NCBI GenBank assembly: GCA_046347195.1
Contig: JAXMGQ010000004.1
Span: forward strand, 62,001-126,000
Length of the DNA stretch: 64,000 nt
Reading direction: 5' to 3'
Source: TMP-86 sp046347195
GTDB lineage: Bacteria; Pseudomonadota; Gammaproteobacteria; Steroidobacterales; Steroidobacteraceae
The translations under genes and the position numbers were made by a program. The notes under the pieces were generated by a model. That model saw only the letters and a program-made list of their open reading frames with translations. It was not told where the DNA came from and did not search any database. Positions 16,351 through 26,715 of the stretch are shown here, one piece after another; positions within the stretch are counted from its first letter, which is position 1, and every line of letters starts with the position of its first letter.

Positions 16351-17568
16351 TCATGCAACGAGGCGCTTGAGCTCCTGCACTTCGATCAGGGCGTCGCTGT
16401 AGGTCGTGCGCACGAATTCCACGAACCGCTCCCAGCCGAAGTGCTGCCGTGCGTAGGCCTGCGCGGACTGCGCCACCGTGGCCGCGCGCTCGGGTGATTC
16501 ACAGGCGCTCACCAACGCCGCCGAGAACTTCCCGGCCTCGGGGGCTGCCATGAATCCGCGCGAGGGATTGAGGAAGGGCTCGTGCGCAGGCCCCCGGGTG
16601 GCGATGATGGGCTTCCCGGCCGCCATGTAGTCGAACAGCTTGAGCGGCACGTTCTCCACGCCCACCCGCGGCAGGACGAGGAAATCGGCCAGCTTGAGGA
16701 ACTCCGCCATCTTCTCCCGCGGCTGGCGCGGCAGCAGGCGCAGCGCGGGGCGCTCGAGCCAGGCGCGCGCCTCGCGCGAGCGCAGCTCCTTCTCGGTCGC
16801 ACCGACGCACACCAGCACCAGCTCGGGCCGGCGCTGGCGCGCGAGGTCGAAGGCCTCGAGCAGCAGGCCCAGGCCCTGGTAGCTCGCGAGATTCCCCGTG
16901 TACAGCACCACCCGCTGATCGGGCGACAGGCCCAGGTCCATGCGCAGGGCCACCGCCCGATGTCCATCCACGCGATCGTTGAAGGCCGGGAACAGCCATT
17001 CGCGCACGTTCGCCTCCGGCGCCTGCCGGGCCACGTAGCCCGCCAACCCGCTGCTGCAGATCACGCGGCTCGCCGAGTGCAGCACCCGGCGTTCCACCCG
17101 CGACAGGAGGCCGCGCATCCACGATGCCTTGAACGGCGCCGAGCGCGACATCTCCACGGGAATGGCCGAGGCCATGTCGTAGATGAACGGCACGCCCAGG
17201 TGCGGACAGATCGCCGCCGCCATCCACGCTGCCTCCTCGACCGCGTGCACGAGCTGGTAATCGCCTGCACGGAGCAGACGGGTGAACGCCTGCCACAGAC
17301 CTGCATCGAGCACGAGCTTGCGCCAGGAGAATCCCACCGGCACCGAGCCGAGCGCCAGGGGATTCGCACTGCGGGTGATGTGGACGTTCGCGATCCGCAC
17401 GTCCTTGCCCACCGGAAAGGCCAGCAGGTCGACGTTCGCGCCCAGCTCGCTCAGCGCCGTGGCCAGGTACCGTACGGCGATCGGCGTGCCGCGATCCTCG
17501 TAGAAGGGCTGCGGCGTGACGATGAGAATCCGGCCGGAATTGCCGATGGCGTTCAGCATGGCGTGCAT
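16351..17568 (-). CDS. Family 4-type glycosyltransferase (GT-B)
   Basis: 405 residues from ATG 17568; ATG 17559 is an alternative. The N-terminal domain has ILIVTPQPFYEDRGTPIAVR, the usual start of GT4 enzymes that bind the acceptor. The C-terminal Rossmann domain has VVLYTGNLASYQGLGLLLEA, LVLVCVGA and the nucleotide-sugar site VGVENVPLKLFDYMAAGKPI containing the E-x7-E-like pair. It is divergent from the flippase-like gene, with about 100 bases between starts. The sugar specificity is unknown. A role in exopolysaccharide or glycolipid assembly is likely, given the neighbours. Confidence 0.88.
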   Translation of the reverse strand: MHAMLNAIGNSGRILIVTPQPFYEDRGTPIAVRYLATALSELGANVDLLAFPVGKDVRIANVHITRSANPLALGSVPVGFSWRKLVLDAGLWQAFTRLLRAGDYQLVHAVEEAAWMAAAICPHLGVPFIYDMASAIPVEMSRSAPFKASWMRGLLSRVERRVLHSASRVICSSGLAGYVARQAPEANVREWLFPAFNDRVDGHRAVALRMDLGLSPDQRVVLYTGNLASYQGLGLLLEAFDLARQRRPELVLVCVGATEKELRSREARAWLERPALRLLPRQPREKMAEFLKLADFLVLPRVGVENVPLKLFDYMAAGKPIIATRGPAHEPFLNPSRGFMAAPEAGKFSAALVSACESPERAATVAQSAQAYARQHFGWERFVEFVRTTYSDALIEVQELKRLVA

Positions 17569-17668
17569 GGTGGCAGCGCGAGGCAAGCGCGCCTGTCCGG
17601 TCACGCTGGCGAGCCTTTGTGGGATTGCACCGACTGATTCGCGCAGCGCCCCACGCCATGATGCCAAC

Positions 17669-18706
17669 ATGCGACAGTCATTCGCCGCTTTGCGCAAATC
17701 ATGGCCCATCCTGCGCGTCGCCTTCAGCCTCGCGGCCCTGGCGTGGGTGTTTTCCCGCATCCCGCTGGCGGAAGTCATCGCGGTGCTGCGCAGCGCACGG
17801 CTGGACCTGCTGGTGGCGGGCGTTGCGCTGAACGTGGCGACCCGCATCGCCGCGGCGGAACGCACCCAGGTGATGAACCACGCGCTGGGCTTGTCCATCT
17901 CCCGCCGTCAGACGCTGTCCACACTGTTCGTCAGCAACTTCTACTCGCTGATCTCACCCGGACCGTGGCTCTCCGGCGTCGTCACGGTGTATCGCTACCA
18001 TCACCTGGGCGCCGGCATCACGGGCAGCGTGAGTTCGCTACTCGCCAGCCGCGCGGTCGAGGCCGGCGCCTTCCTCGTCGGCGGCCTCGCGCTCGCCTTC
18101 CTGGATCCCGAGCTGCGCGCTCCCGCGGCACGCCTGCCGATGCTGGAGGCGGGTGCGGCGGTGGTGGTCGTGGGACTTGCCCTGTTGCTGTGGCGATGGC
18201 TGCAGCGCCGCTCGCTTCCATCGCCCCCACCCGAGGCCGCGCCCCCACCAGGAGCCGCGGCGGCGAACGCGCCCATGCCTGGATCACCGGCCGCCCCACC
18301 CCTGCGGCGCTGGGAATCCGCATGGCGGGTCGCGAGGCGCCTGCTGCAGCTCGGACCGGGCGTCGCGCTGCGCGCCTCGCTCCCGGCGGCCTTGCAGGTC
18401 CTGGGTTCCGCCGTGGCCCTGTCGCTCCTCGCCCACTCGCTCGGCGTACCGCTGTCGTGGATCAGCGCCGGCTGGATGAGCGCGGCGGTCTACCTCGTGG
18501 TGCTGCTGCCGATCTCGGTGGCGGGACTCGGCGTGCGCGAGTTCACGCTGATCCGCTGCTTCGCCGCGCTGGGACTCGGCCCCCGCGGCGCGGTCGCGGT
18601 ATCGGTGCTGCTGCTGCTGGACCTGCTGGTGTCAGGATGCATCGGCGCGGCCCTGCAGGCCGCGACCTCGCTCGGGCGGGCGCGGCAGTCCGCCTCCACG
18701 CAGTGA
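17669..18706 (+). CDS. Lysylphosphatidylglycerol synthase/flippase-like membrane protein
   Basis: 345 residues from ATG 17669, with about eight hydrophobic segments. The pattern NFYSLISPGPWLSGVVTVYRY near residue 90 and LLPISVAGLGVREFTLI near 285 match the LPG_synthase_TM (UPF0104, AglD/MprF N-domain) family. A Pro- and Ala-rich cytoplasmic loop (about 190-215) separates the halves. Such proteins are proposed lipid or polyisoprenoid-glycan flippases. It is followed after 4 bases by a family 2 glycosyltransferase, so the two probably act in one glycan pathway. Confidence 0.85.
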   Translation: MRQSFAALRKSWPILRVAFSLAALAWVFSRIPLAEVIAVLRSARLDLLVAGVALNVATRIAAAERTQVMNHALGLSISRRQTLSTLFVSNFYSLISPGPWLSGVVTVYRYHHLGAGITGSVSSLLASRAVEAGAFLVGGLALAFLDPELRAPAARLPMLEAGAAVVVVGLALLLWRWLQRRSLPSPPPEAAPPPGAAAANAPMPGSPAAPPLRRWESAWRVARRLLQLGPGVALRASLPAALQVLGSAVALSLLAHSLGVPLSWISAGWMSAAVYLVVLLPISVAGLGVREFTLIRCFAALGLGPRGAVAVSVLLLLDLLVSGCIGAALQAATSLGRARQSASTQ

Positions 18707-18710
18707 CGCC

Positions 18711-19769
18711 ATGCCCGCCGTCTCGCTGTGCATCGTGAACCATGACGGGCTTGCGCACCTGGAGGCCACGCTGCCGGCCGTCGCGGCGATGCGGGACCGC
18801 TTCGATGAGATCCTGCTGTGCGACAACGCCTCCCGCGATGAAGGACCCGAATTCTTCGAGCAGGTCCTGCCGGAGGGACGCGTGCTGCGACTGGCGGAGA
18901 ACCGCAGTCCCGGCGCCGCACGCAGCGCGGGATTCACGGCGGCGCGCAATGACCTGGTGCTGTTCGCCGACAACGACATCCACCTGGATGCGAACGCGCT
19001 GGACCAGCTCATCACCGCCGTCGAGGCCGATCCGCGCTGCGTGATCGCCCTGCCGCGCGTGGTGCTCCTGCGCCGGCCGGACCGGATCCAGTACGAGGGC
19101 GCGTGGTGTCACTGGCTCGGCCACATGATCCTGCGCGAGGAGGATGCCCTGCGCGCGCCTGCATCCTCGGCGCCGGTGGCCGTGGACTCCATGATCAGCG
19201 CCTGCTTCCTCATCGTCCGTTCGCGCTGGCCCGAACCTCAGTTCTTCGATGCCGGGTACCGCTTCTACTACGAGGATCACGACGTGGGCGTGCGCGCGCG
19301 GCTGGCCGGTCTCAAGGTCCTGGCGGTGCCGGCCGCCACGGTCCTGCATGGAGAGGGCACACCGCAGCTCTCGCTGCGTCCCGGCGGCGCCTACGCGCCG
19401 CGGCGCATCCGCACCATGATCGAGGGACGCTGGCGGCACCTGGCGAAGAATGTCTCGACCCGGAGCCTGCTCATCCTGGGCCCGGCACTGCTCGCCTATG
19501 AATGCCTGCAGTTCGGGGCGCTGCTCGCCAAGGGCTGGCTGCCGCATTGGTGGAGCGCCGTGCGTGCCACGGCGCGTGACCTGCCGGGCCTGCGCGCCGA
19601 GCGGCGCCGCATCCAGCGCGCCCGCCGCACGCGCGATCGCGAGCTCCTGCGCGGCGGACCCTTACCCTTCAAGCCCGAGCTCCTGCCGCAGCGGCCCGCG
19701 CGGGCGGCAATGGCCGCGTGCAACGGACTCTTCTCGCTGTACTGGTGGCTCGCCCGTCGGCTGCTGTGA
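18711..19769 (+). CDS. Family 2 glycosyltransferase
   Basis: 352 residues from ATG 18711. The GT-A fold is clear: SLCIVNHDGLAHLEATLPAV, LLCDNASRDEG, GAARSAGFTAAR and the DxD-type metal site LFADNDIHLD. Near residue 185 the acceptor region has FDAGYRFYYEDHDVGVRARL, the ED[HW]D-like motif of rhamnosyltransferases. The C-terminal 100 residues include a hydrophobic stretch (LLILGPALLAYE) that may attach it to the membrane. It is co-transcribed with the flippase-like gene. Confidence 0.88.
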   Translation: MPAVSLCIVNHDGLAHLEATLPAVAAMRDRFDEILLCDNASRDEGPEFFEQVLPEGRVLRLAENRSPGAARSAGFTAARNDLVLFADNDIHLDANALDQLITAVEADPRCVIALPRVVLLRRPDRIQYEGAWCHWLGHMILREEDALRAPASSAPVAVDSMISACFLIVRSRWPEPQFFDAGYRFYYEDHDVGVRARLAGLKVLAVPAATVLHGEGTPQLSLRPGGAYAPRRIRTMIEGRWRHLAKNVSTRSLLILGPALLAYECLQFGALLAKGWLPHWWSAVRATARDLPGLRAERRRIQRARRTRDRELLRGGPLPFKPELLPQRPARAAMAACNGLFSLYWWLARRLL

Positions 19770-19786
19770 CGAACAGCCGGCCTCGA

Positions 19787-20199
19787 TCAGCCACCTTCCC
19801 GGGCAACGGCGGAGATGTGCCCCGTCTCCTCCAGCGTTGCGAGCCGGACCTTCTCCGGGGACTCGAAGCCCAGCTTGCGAAGTCCAGCCAGGAGTTCAGC
19901 ATGGCCGATGGCCTCCTCCTGCAATGCCTCGTCGAGCACCCGTCCATCGCGCACCAGCACCCGGGGCTTGCCGCGCAACAGGTGCCGGAGGCGCGCATGG
20001 CGCGCCGCGATCACGGCGAGCCCCCGATGCCAGGCGAACACCGTGGCGATGAAAACCGCCGCATTGGGCAAGCCCGGCTGCAATGCCGTGGACTGCGCGA
20101 CCACCCCGAGGGTGATCAGCACGATCAGGTCGAAGGTGGTGGTCTGCCCCGCCAGGCGCTTGCCGGCAAGCCGCATCAGGACGATCAGGAAGAAATAAT
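19787..20199 (-). pseudogene. DUF421 (YetF-like) membrane protein, 3' part, interrupted by an insertion sequence
   Basis: The open part encodes YFFLIVLMRLAGKRLAGQ and FDLIVLITLGVVAQS, the membrane core, followed by the C-terminal YetF domain (KPRVLVRDGRVLDEALQEE, LRKLGFESPEKV). The gene continues upstream beyond the 1.43-kb element: removing the element and one 8-bp duplication restores an uninterrupted frame from ATG 21683 through TAYYFF. An internal ATG at 20176 could start a shortened protein lacking the first helix. Expression of that fragment is possible but unproven. Confidence 0.85.
20192..20199. repeat. Left target-site duplication GAAATAAT
   Basis: The 8-bp GAAATAAT abuts the left end of the element. 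An identical copy abuts the right end at 21633-21640. Eight base pairs is the usual duplication length for ISL3-family elements. Confidence 0.9.
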
Positions 20200-21632
20200 G
20201 CCTCTATTGAAATCTGAGTGGGTAACCGGAGCTTTCTTCGGGGTAGATCTTGATCTTTGCTCTTCGATCTACTTTCATCGGCAAAGGCGAAGCGCGGTCT
20301 GGCGCCGCAGGCGGCAGAAGTCCGTGGCTGGTTGGGGCGCAGGCTCCTGAAGATCGAAGTGGAAGGGTCGAGATGGTCACCGAGAAGATATTCGAGTCTG
20401 CCCTGGGCATCAGCTCCCCCTGGTTCATCGCCGGGATGAGCTTCGAGCCGAGCCAGAAGAAGCTGAACATTTGCGTGGATTTCGAGGTTGGCAGCCGCTT
20501 TGGGGTCGCTGGCGCGGACGGGCAGCACCCGGTGCACGACACCGTGACCAAGACCTACCGGCACCTGAACTTCTTCCAGCACGAATGCGAGCTTTCGGTG
20601 CGGGTACCGCGAGTGAAGCTGCCCGACGGGAAGGTTGTTCAGGTGAGCCCGCCGTGGGCGGGCAAGCTGTCGGGCTTCTCGCTGCTCTTTGAGGCCTTCG
20701 TGCTGCTGTTGAGCCGGGAGATGTCCTTCACGGGTGTCGCGCGCATCACCGGGGAGTCGGTTCATCGGATCATGGCCGTGTGCCATCGCTACGTCGATGC
20801 GGCGGTTGGTGCGGCCGATCTCCGTGAGGTGCGGCGCCTGGCGATCGATGAGACCTCGCGCGCCAAGGGACACGACTACGTGACGCTCTTTGCCGATGCC
20901 GACCCGGACCCCGAGCGGCGCCGAGTGCTGTTCGTGGCCGAGGGCCGCGAAGCCGAGACCGTGCAGGCCTTCGCCACGAACCTGCGCGCCCATGCTGGCA
21001 AGCCCACCCAGATTGCCGCCATCAGCATCGACATGTCCCCGGCGTTCATCAAAGGCGTCGAGCAAACTTTCCCAACGCACAGATCACCTTCGACAAGTTC
21101 CACGTGATCGCTCACGCCTCGGCCGCGATCGACGCCATGCGCCGCGCCGAGCAGAAGCTCGACCCGAGCCTCAAGGGGTTGCGTTGGACGCTGCTGAAGG
21201 ACCGCAGTCGGTTGGGGCGGCCAGCGCGCCGAGGCTCGATGCCCTGCTGTCGAACATGACCAGCAGCCGCACCGCCCGTGCCTGGCAGTACCGCGAGCAG
21301 CTGCGCGAGATCATGAGCCGCAAGCAGCCCAACATCGTGCGCGCGCTGCTCAAGCAGTGGTGTACGAACGTGATGCGCTCGAAGGTCGAGCCGATGAAGG
21401 CAGTGGCCGTCATGATCCGCAAGCACTTCGAGGGGGTCCTCGCCTGGGTCGAAACACGGCAAACGAACGGCTTCTTGGAAGCCATCAACGGCCTGTTCCA
21501 GGCCGCCAAACGCAAGGCGCGGGTATGGGACCTTCCGCACCATCCGCATGGTGATCTTCCTTGTCGCTGGCAAGCTCGACTTCTCCAAGCTCAATCCTAC
21601 GTCGCGTAACCCACTCGAAATTCAACAGAGCC
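20200..21632 (+). mobile_element. ISL3-family insertion sequence (1433 bp)
   Basis: Imperfect terminal inverted repeats of about 28 bp (20200-20227 and 21605-21632, 21 of 28 identical; both contain GAGTGGGT) are flanked by the 8-bp direct repeat GAAATAAT. The single gene inside encodes an ISL3-type transposase. The element has split a DUF421 gene. The identical duplications indicate that the insertion is young. Confidence 0.92.
20373..21609 (+). pseudogene. ISL3 family transposase, several frameshifts
   Basis: From ATG 20373 the first frame gives MVTEKIFESALGISSPWFIA, then the zinc-finger-like N region and the first part of the DDE core (LRRLAIDETS-like run at DLREVRRLAIDETSRAKGHD, then IAAISIDMSPAFIKGVE). 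At about 21073 a base is missing: ITFDKFHVIAHASAAIDAMR continues in another frame. Further shifts near 21190-21225 and 21520-21545 are needed to reach YREQLREIMSRKQPN, FEGVLAWVETRQTNGFLEAI and finally FLVAGKLDFSKLN. Joined, the pieces make a normal ISL3 transposase of about 410 residues. Confidence 0.85.
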
Positions 21633-21640
21633 GAAATAAT
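21633..21640. repeat. Right target-site duplication GAAATAAT
   Basis: Identical to the copy at 20192-20199 at the other end of the ISL3 element. Excising the element plus one copy restores the DUF421 reading frame exactly. Confidence 0.9.
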
Positions 21641-21683
21641 AGGCAGTGGCCTTCGCGAACTGCAGCAGCGCCTGTTCAACCAT
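21641..21683 (-). pseudogene. DUF421 protein, 5' fragment
   Basis: ATG 21683 encodes MVEQALLQFAKATA and runs in frame through TAT-TAT-TTC at the right duplication, where the insertion sequence interrupts it. A GTG further upstream (about 21713) is also in frame, but it lies in a GC-rich inverted repeat. This is the N-terminal end of the same gene whose remainder lies at 19787-20199. Confidence 0.75.
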
Positions 21684-21709
21684 CCGCGTGCGCAGCGGCC
21701 GGTATCGAT

Positions 21710-21752
21710 CCACGCCCCGCCCGGGATCCCTTGCGGCCCGGACGGGGCGTGG
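21710..21752 (-). terminator. Strong GC-rich hairpin downstream of the exported small protein
   Basis: Perfect 10-bp arms CCACGCCCCG (21710-21719) and CGGGGCGTGG (21743-21752) with a further inner CCGGG/CCCGG stem. It begins 7 bases after the stop of the gene at 21759-22154 and precedes DUF421. There is no T-tract, so it may be a weak or factor-assisted terminator, or an mRNA stabiliser. Confidence 0.45.
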
Positions 21753-21758
21753 TGCCCA

Positions 21759-22154
21759 TCAACGCGGCGTCGTGGTGGTGTCGGAGCTGGGATTACCTGA
21801 GCTCGTGTCGCTCGGGTTGCCCGTCGTGCCGGGATTCGTGCTGGTGCCCGAAGAAGCGCCCGAAGAACCGTTCTTCATCTCTTCCTTGCAGGCCTTCTTC
21901 ATCTGCGAATGCGTGGAGCCATCGTTCTTCGCGGCCTGGCGGTCCATGCACTCCTTCATCATCTGGCGCTTGCTCATGGACTGGCCATTGGCGCTGCGGT
22001 TGCCCATGCCCGAGTCGGACTGTGGCTGCGTCGACGGCGACTGCTGCGTGCCGCCCTGCGAATAATCCGGCGTCGTGGAGCTGTCCTGCGCCGAGGCAAC
22101 CGCCCCCAACATCAAGAGGCCCGCGGTCGCAAGAGCCGTGATTGCTTGATTCAT
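21759..22154 (-). CDS. Small exported Ser/Thr/Gly-rich protein with a Cys-pair motif
   Basis: 131 residues from ATG 22154 with a GGAGAGAT site. A signal peptide (MNQAITALATAGLLMLGAVA-SA) is followed by a low-complexity Ser/Gln/Thr/Pro linker, a short helical core MMKECMDRQAAKN..MKKACKEEMK with two Cys residues that could form a disulphide, and a low-complexity tail. This is a lineage-restricted periplasmic protein often annotated as hypothetical. No function can be assigned. The flanking 22155-22335 holds no gene. Confidence 0.7.
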   Translation of the reverse strand: MNQAITALATAGLLMLGAVASAQDSSTTPDYSQGGTQQSPSTQPQSDSGMGNRSANGQSMSKRQMMKECMDRQAAKNDGSTHSQMKKACKEEMKNGSSGASSGTSTNPGTTGNPSDTSSGNPSSDTTTTPR

Positions 22155-22335
22155 GATCTCTCCTTCTGGATGTTACAAGGTGTCATTAAGCCCCGCGTCG
22201 GCCTGCCGCCGCATCTCATCCCTGTCCACACCCGCTGTCAGCGCAGCGCCGATGCGGGTATCCGTCCTCACCGACGGTTGAGATCGCCGCCCCTCGCGCG
22301 CAAACTCGCCACAGATCGCCGGCTTCCGATCGGTC

Positions 22336-23238
22336 ATGCCCATCATCGAAAAAGACCCCTGGCGTCTGCAGTACTTCGAGGGCATCGCCTGTTCGGAGCA
22401 GGTGCGCGTCCCCACCGACGATGCGCTGGCGTTCGAGCTCAATCCACGCCACCGCTGGGTGTACGACAAGCGGCGCATCGCGCAGACGCAAGCCTTGCCC
22501 TGCGGGACGCGCGAGGAACCCCCCGCGGGCTACCCGGTGTTCTGCAAGCCACTGATGAACCTGTCGGGCATGGGCGTGGGAATCCACGTGCTGGAGAACG
22601 AGGACGACCTGCGGCGATATTGCGGCCCCGGGCATTTCTGGATGCCGCTGTTCCACGGCGACCACATCAGCACCGACATCGCCATGCAGGACGGCGAACC
22701 GCGATGGACACGTCACGTGCACGGCATCGCCGGCCACGCAGGCACCTTCGATTACTGGATCATCGAGGCCGCCGGCCGCGGCGAGCTGACCCGTCGGTGC
22801 CACGCCTGGCTGCGCCAGCACCTCCCCGATTACACGGGCATGGTCAACATGGAGACCATCGGCGGCAGCATCATCGAGGTTCACCTGCGCTTCGCCGATC
22901 AATGGCCGGACTTGTACGGTGAAGGATGGATCGAGGCGGTGGTCGGGTTGTATACGCACCGAACCTGGCGCCACGACGAGGCGGCATCACGAAATGGCTA
23001 CAGCGTCGTACTGTTCGGCCCGCACGGCCGGCGCTACCAGCACCTTTCCCCCGAACGCCTGCGGGAGATCCGCTCACACCCGGGCGTGAGCAGCGTGCAG
23101 ATCACCTTCGATGAGGCCCGGCGCAACGAGGAGCACGCCATGCCGCCAGGCGGGTTCCGGCTGGCGATCGTCAACTGCTGGGATCCGCTGACCGGCTTCG
23201 CACTGCGCGAGCAGCTGCGGGCGGGCTTTGCGGTCTGA
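22336..23238 (+). CDS. Conserved hypothetical protein, possibly ATP-grasp-like
   Basis: 300 residues from ATG 22336. It contains PVFCKPLMNLSGMGVGIHVL, DHISTDIAMQDGEPRW and TFDYWIIE followed by MVNMETIGGSIIEVHLRF. The Lys in VFCKPL, the Gly-rich turn and the later acidic/Asn strand (ETIGGSIIEVHLRFADQ) resemble an ATP-grasp nucleotide site, but the match is too loose to assert. It lies alone, convergent with the trp operon, so context does not help. Confidence 0.6.
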   Translation: MPIIEKDPWRLQYFEGIACSEQVRVPTDDALAFELNPRHRWVYDKRRIAQTQALPCGTREEPPAGYPVFCKPLMNLSGMGVGIHVLENEDDLRRYCGPGHFWMPLFHGDHISTDIAMQDGEPRWTRHVHGIAGHAGTFDYWIIEAAGRGELTRRCHAWLRQHLPDYTGMVNMETIGGSIIEVHLRFADQWPDLYGEGWIEAVVGLYTHRTWRHDEAASRNGYSVVLFGPHGRRYQHLSPERLREIRSHPGVSSVQITFDEARRNEEHAMPPGGFRLAIVNCWDPLTGFALREQLRAGFAV

Positions 23239-23267
23239 CGAGGCGATGGAATCAGGACAGCGCGGGA

Positions 23268-24049
23268 TCAGGACGGCGCACGGCCAACCAGTGACCGCAG
23301 GAAAGGTTCCGGGGACTCCCCGCGCTCGAGCAACTCGACCAGCGCCGACCCCACGATCACGCCGTCCACGTGCGCACCGAGCCGCTCGACCTGTTCGCGC
23401 GAGCGGATGCCGAAGCCCGCGCAGACCGGGATGCGCGCCACGGCCTTGACGCGGCGCATGTAGTCGATGGCATCGGCGGGGACCTGCGCCGACTTTCCCG
23501 TCGTGCCGGTCATGGTGACCGCGTAGATGAATCCCCGCGCGGCCTCGCACAGGCGCGCCAGCCGATCCGGCGGCGTCACCGGCGTGACCATCTGGACCAG
23601 CGCCAGCCCCTGACCGGCCAGTGCTGCGTTCAGGTCGGCGGATTCCTCGTACGGCAGGTCGGGGACGATGAAGCCCGACACGCCCGCGGCGCGCGCCGCG
23701 GCGGGCAGCCGGTCGAGCCCGAAGGCGAGCAACGGATTCAGGTAGCTCATCAGCAGGAGCGGCGCGCGCGGCCGCGGCGAGAGTTCCGTGAGTTCCTCGA
23801 GGATCCAGGGAAGGCTCACGCCCTGTGCCAGCGCCGCTGCGCTGGCCCGCTGGATCGTGGTGCCGTCGGCCATGGGATCGGAGAACGGCACGCCGATCTC
23901 CACGACATCGCAGCCTTGCGCGACGGCGGTGAGGTCCTGCCGGAAACGTTCACGCTGCGGGAAGCCTGCCGTGAGAAAGCCCACCAGCGCGGTGCGCCCG
24001 CTGGAGCGTGCCGCGGCGATGGCCGCCGCAATCGAGTCACGGGGCTCCA

Positions 24050-24050
<1 letters not shown>
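23268..24050 (-). CDS. trpA: Tryptophan synthase alpha subunit
   Basis: 260 residues from ATG 24050, whose A is shared with the trpB stop (TGATG). It cleaves indole-3-glycerol phosphate to indole and channels it to TrpB. Catalytic Glu in VVEIGVPFSDPMADG and Asp in FIVPDLPYEES are present, as are the flexible loop (FIYAVTMTGTTGKSA) and the phosphate site (FGIRSREQV, GVIVGSAL). It is the last gene of the operon. Confidence 0.97.
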
Positions 24051-25269
<1,219 letters not shown>

Positions 25270-25273
<4 letters not shown>

Positions 25274-25872
25274 GTATCGCGCTCCAGGCGGCTTGCGGCT
25301 GCCCTGACGAGTGAAACGAATTCGGCGATCTTGTTCGGCGACTTGACCCCGGGCTGCTCCTCGACACCCGTGCTCACGTCCACGCCGAAGGGGCGCACGG
25401 CCTCGATGGCCTTCTCGACATTGGCCGCCGACAGCCCGCCGGCGAGGATGACCTCGGTCTGGCGCGCGAGCTCCGCCGCGCGTCCCCAGTCGGCCAGCTC
25501 GCCGATGCCGCTGGTGGGGCCTTCGAACAGCATCCGCGCCGGCAAGGGGCTCGGTGTCTTGCGGCCGAACCGCACGACGGGCAGCACCTTCACGTGCGCC
25601 GGGATCTTCAGTTCCCGCAGGTCCTCGAAATCGGTCTGGAAATAATCCGGCTTGAGCGCCTTGCAGATCTCGTCCACCTTCATCTGCAGCGGGTGCTGCG
25701 CCACCGCGATGCGCAGGATGCCGGGGGGCGCGAGCGCCGCGAGCTGCGCGGCCTGGCCGGGCGTGACCTGCCGCGGGCTGGGCGCGAACACGAAACCTAT
25801 CGCATCGACTCGGGCTTCCGCTGCCGCTATGACGCCGTCCGCTCCGGTCAGGCCACAGATCTTGATGAACAT
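25270..25872 (-). CDS. trpF: Phosphoribosylanthranilate isomerase
   Basis: 200 residues from ATG 25872. The TIM-barrel start MFIKICGLTGADGVIAAAEA holds the catalytic Cys; the general acid Asp is in PDYFQTDFEDL; the phosphate site is AGGLSAANVEKAI and GVDVSTGVEEQPGVK. It follows trpC after 18 bases and overlaps trpB by ATGA. Confidence 0.96.
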
Positions 25873-25890
25873 GGGTTGCAGTGTAGCGAT

Positions 25891-26715
25891 TTAAGGGGAC
25901 CCTGTGCGCGCGGCGGCCAGCATCTCGCCCAGCAACCGCGCCGGATCGGACGCGGACATCAGCGCCGAGCCGACCAGCGCCAGCCGGAAACCCAGGGCCG
26001 CCGCCCGGCGCGCATCCGCGGCGTCGTTGATGCCGCTCTCCGCGACGCCGGCGAATCCCGCCGGCAGGAGCGGCGCCAGTGACTCGAAGCGGCTGGTCAC
26101 CACCTGCAAGCTCTGCAGGTCGCGGCAATTGATTCCCACCAGCACCTGGTCGCGCGATTGCGCGCGGGACCCGAGCAGGCCGGCGGCGAGTTCGAGATCG
26201 GCGGCATCGAAGGCCTCCAGCAGCACGAACAGGCCGCACTGCGCCGCGCAGTCCAGCAGCAGGCGCAGGCGCGCCGGGGTCAGCATGCGGATGATCAGCA
26301 GCACGCCCCCCGCACCGGCATCGCGAGCCTCCCACACCTGGTAGGGATCGACGAGGAAGTCCTTGCGCATGCAGGGCACGCCGAGCGGTGCGAGCGCGGC
26401 CGAGGCCATGCGCAGGTGATCCAGCGAACCATCGAAGCGACTCGGCTCGGTGAGCACCGACACGGCCGCCGCACCGCCACGCACATAGTCGCGAACCCGG
26501 CCCAGCCAGTCATCCGCCTCACGGCCGAGCGCGCCGTAGGCGGGCGAGCGGAGCTTGAGTTCGGCGATCACATCGAAGCCGCCGGAGAGCCTCAGCGACG
26601 GCGGAGCGGGCCGCGATGCGGCCCGCGCGGCCAGCGATTCCAGCGGCTCGCGCTCCAGCGCCTCGCGAACGCGCCGCTCGCTGGATCTCGCCATGCCATC
26701 GAGAAAGCCGCTCAT
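25891..26715 (-). CDS. trpC: Indole-3-glycerol phosphate synthase
   Basis: 274 residues from ATG 26715, overlapping the trpD stop by ATGA. Key residues are in place: Lys in VIAELKLRSPAYG (the family usually has K-x-x-S-P-S), VSVLTEPSRFDGSLDHL, the catalytic Lys in MRKDFLVDPYQV, Glu in FVLLEAFD, and INCRDLQSLQV. The N-terminal extension is shorter than in E. coli, and the enzyme is monofunctional. Confidence 0.95.
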   Translation of the reverse strand: MSGFLDGMARSSERRVREALEREPLESLAARAASRPAPPSLRLSGGFDVIAELKLRSPAYGALGREADDWLGRVRDYVRGGAAAVSVLTEPSRFDGSLDHLRMASAALAPLGVPCMRKDFLVDPYQVWEARDAGAGGVLLIIRMLTPARLRLLLDCAAQCGLFVLLEAFDAADLELAAGLLGSRAQSRDQVLVGINCRDLQSLQVVTSRFESLAPLLPAGFAGVAESGINDAADARRAAALGFRLALVGSALMSASDPARLLGEMLAAARTGSP

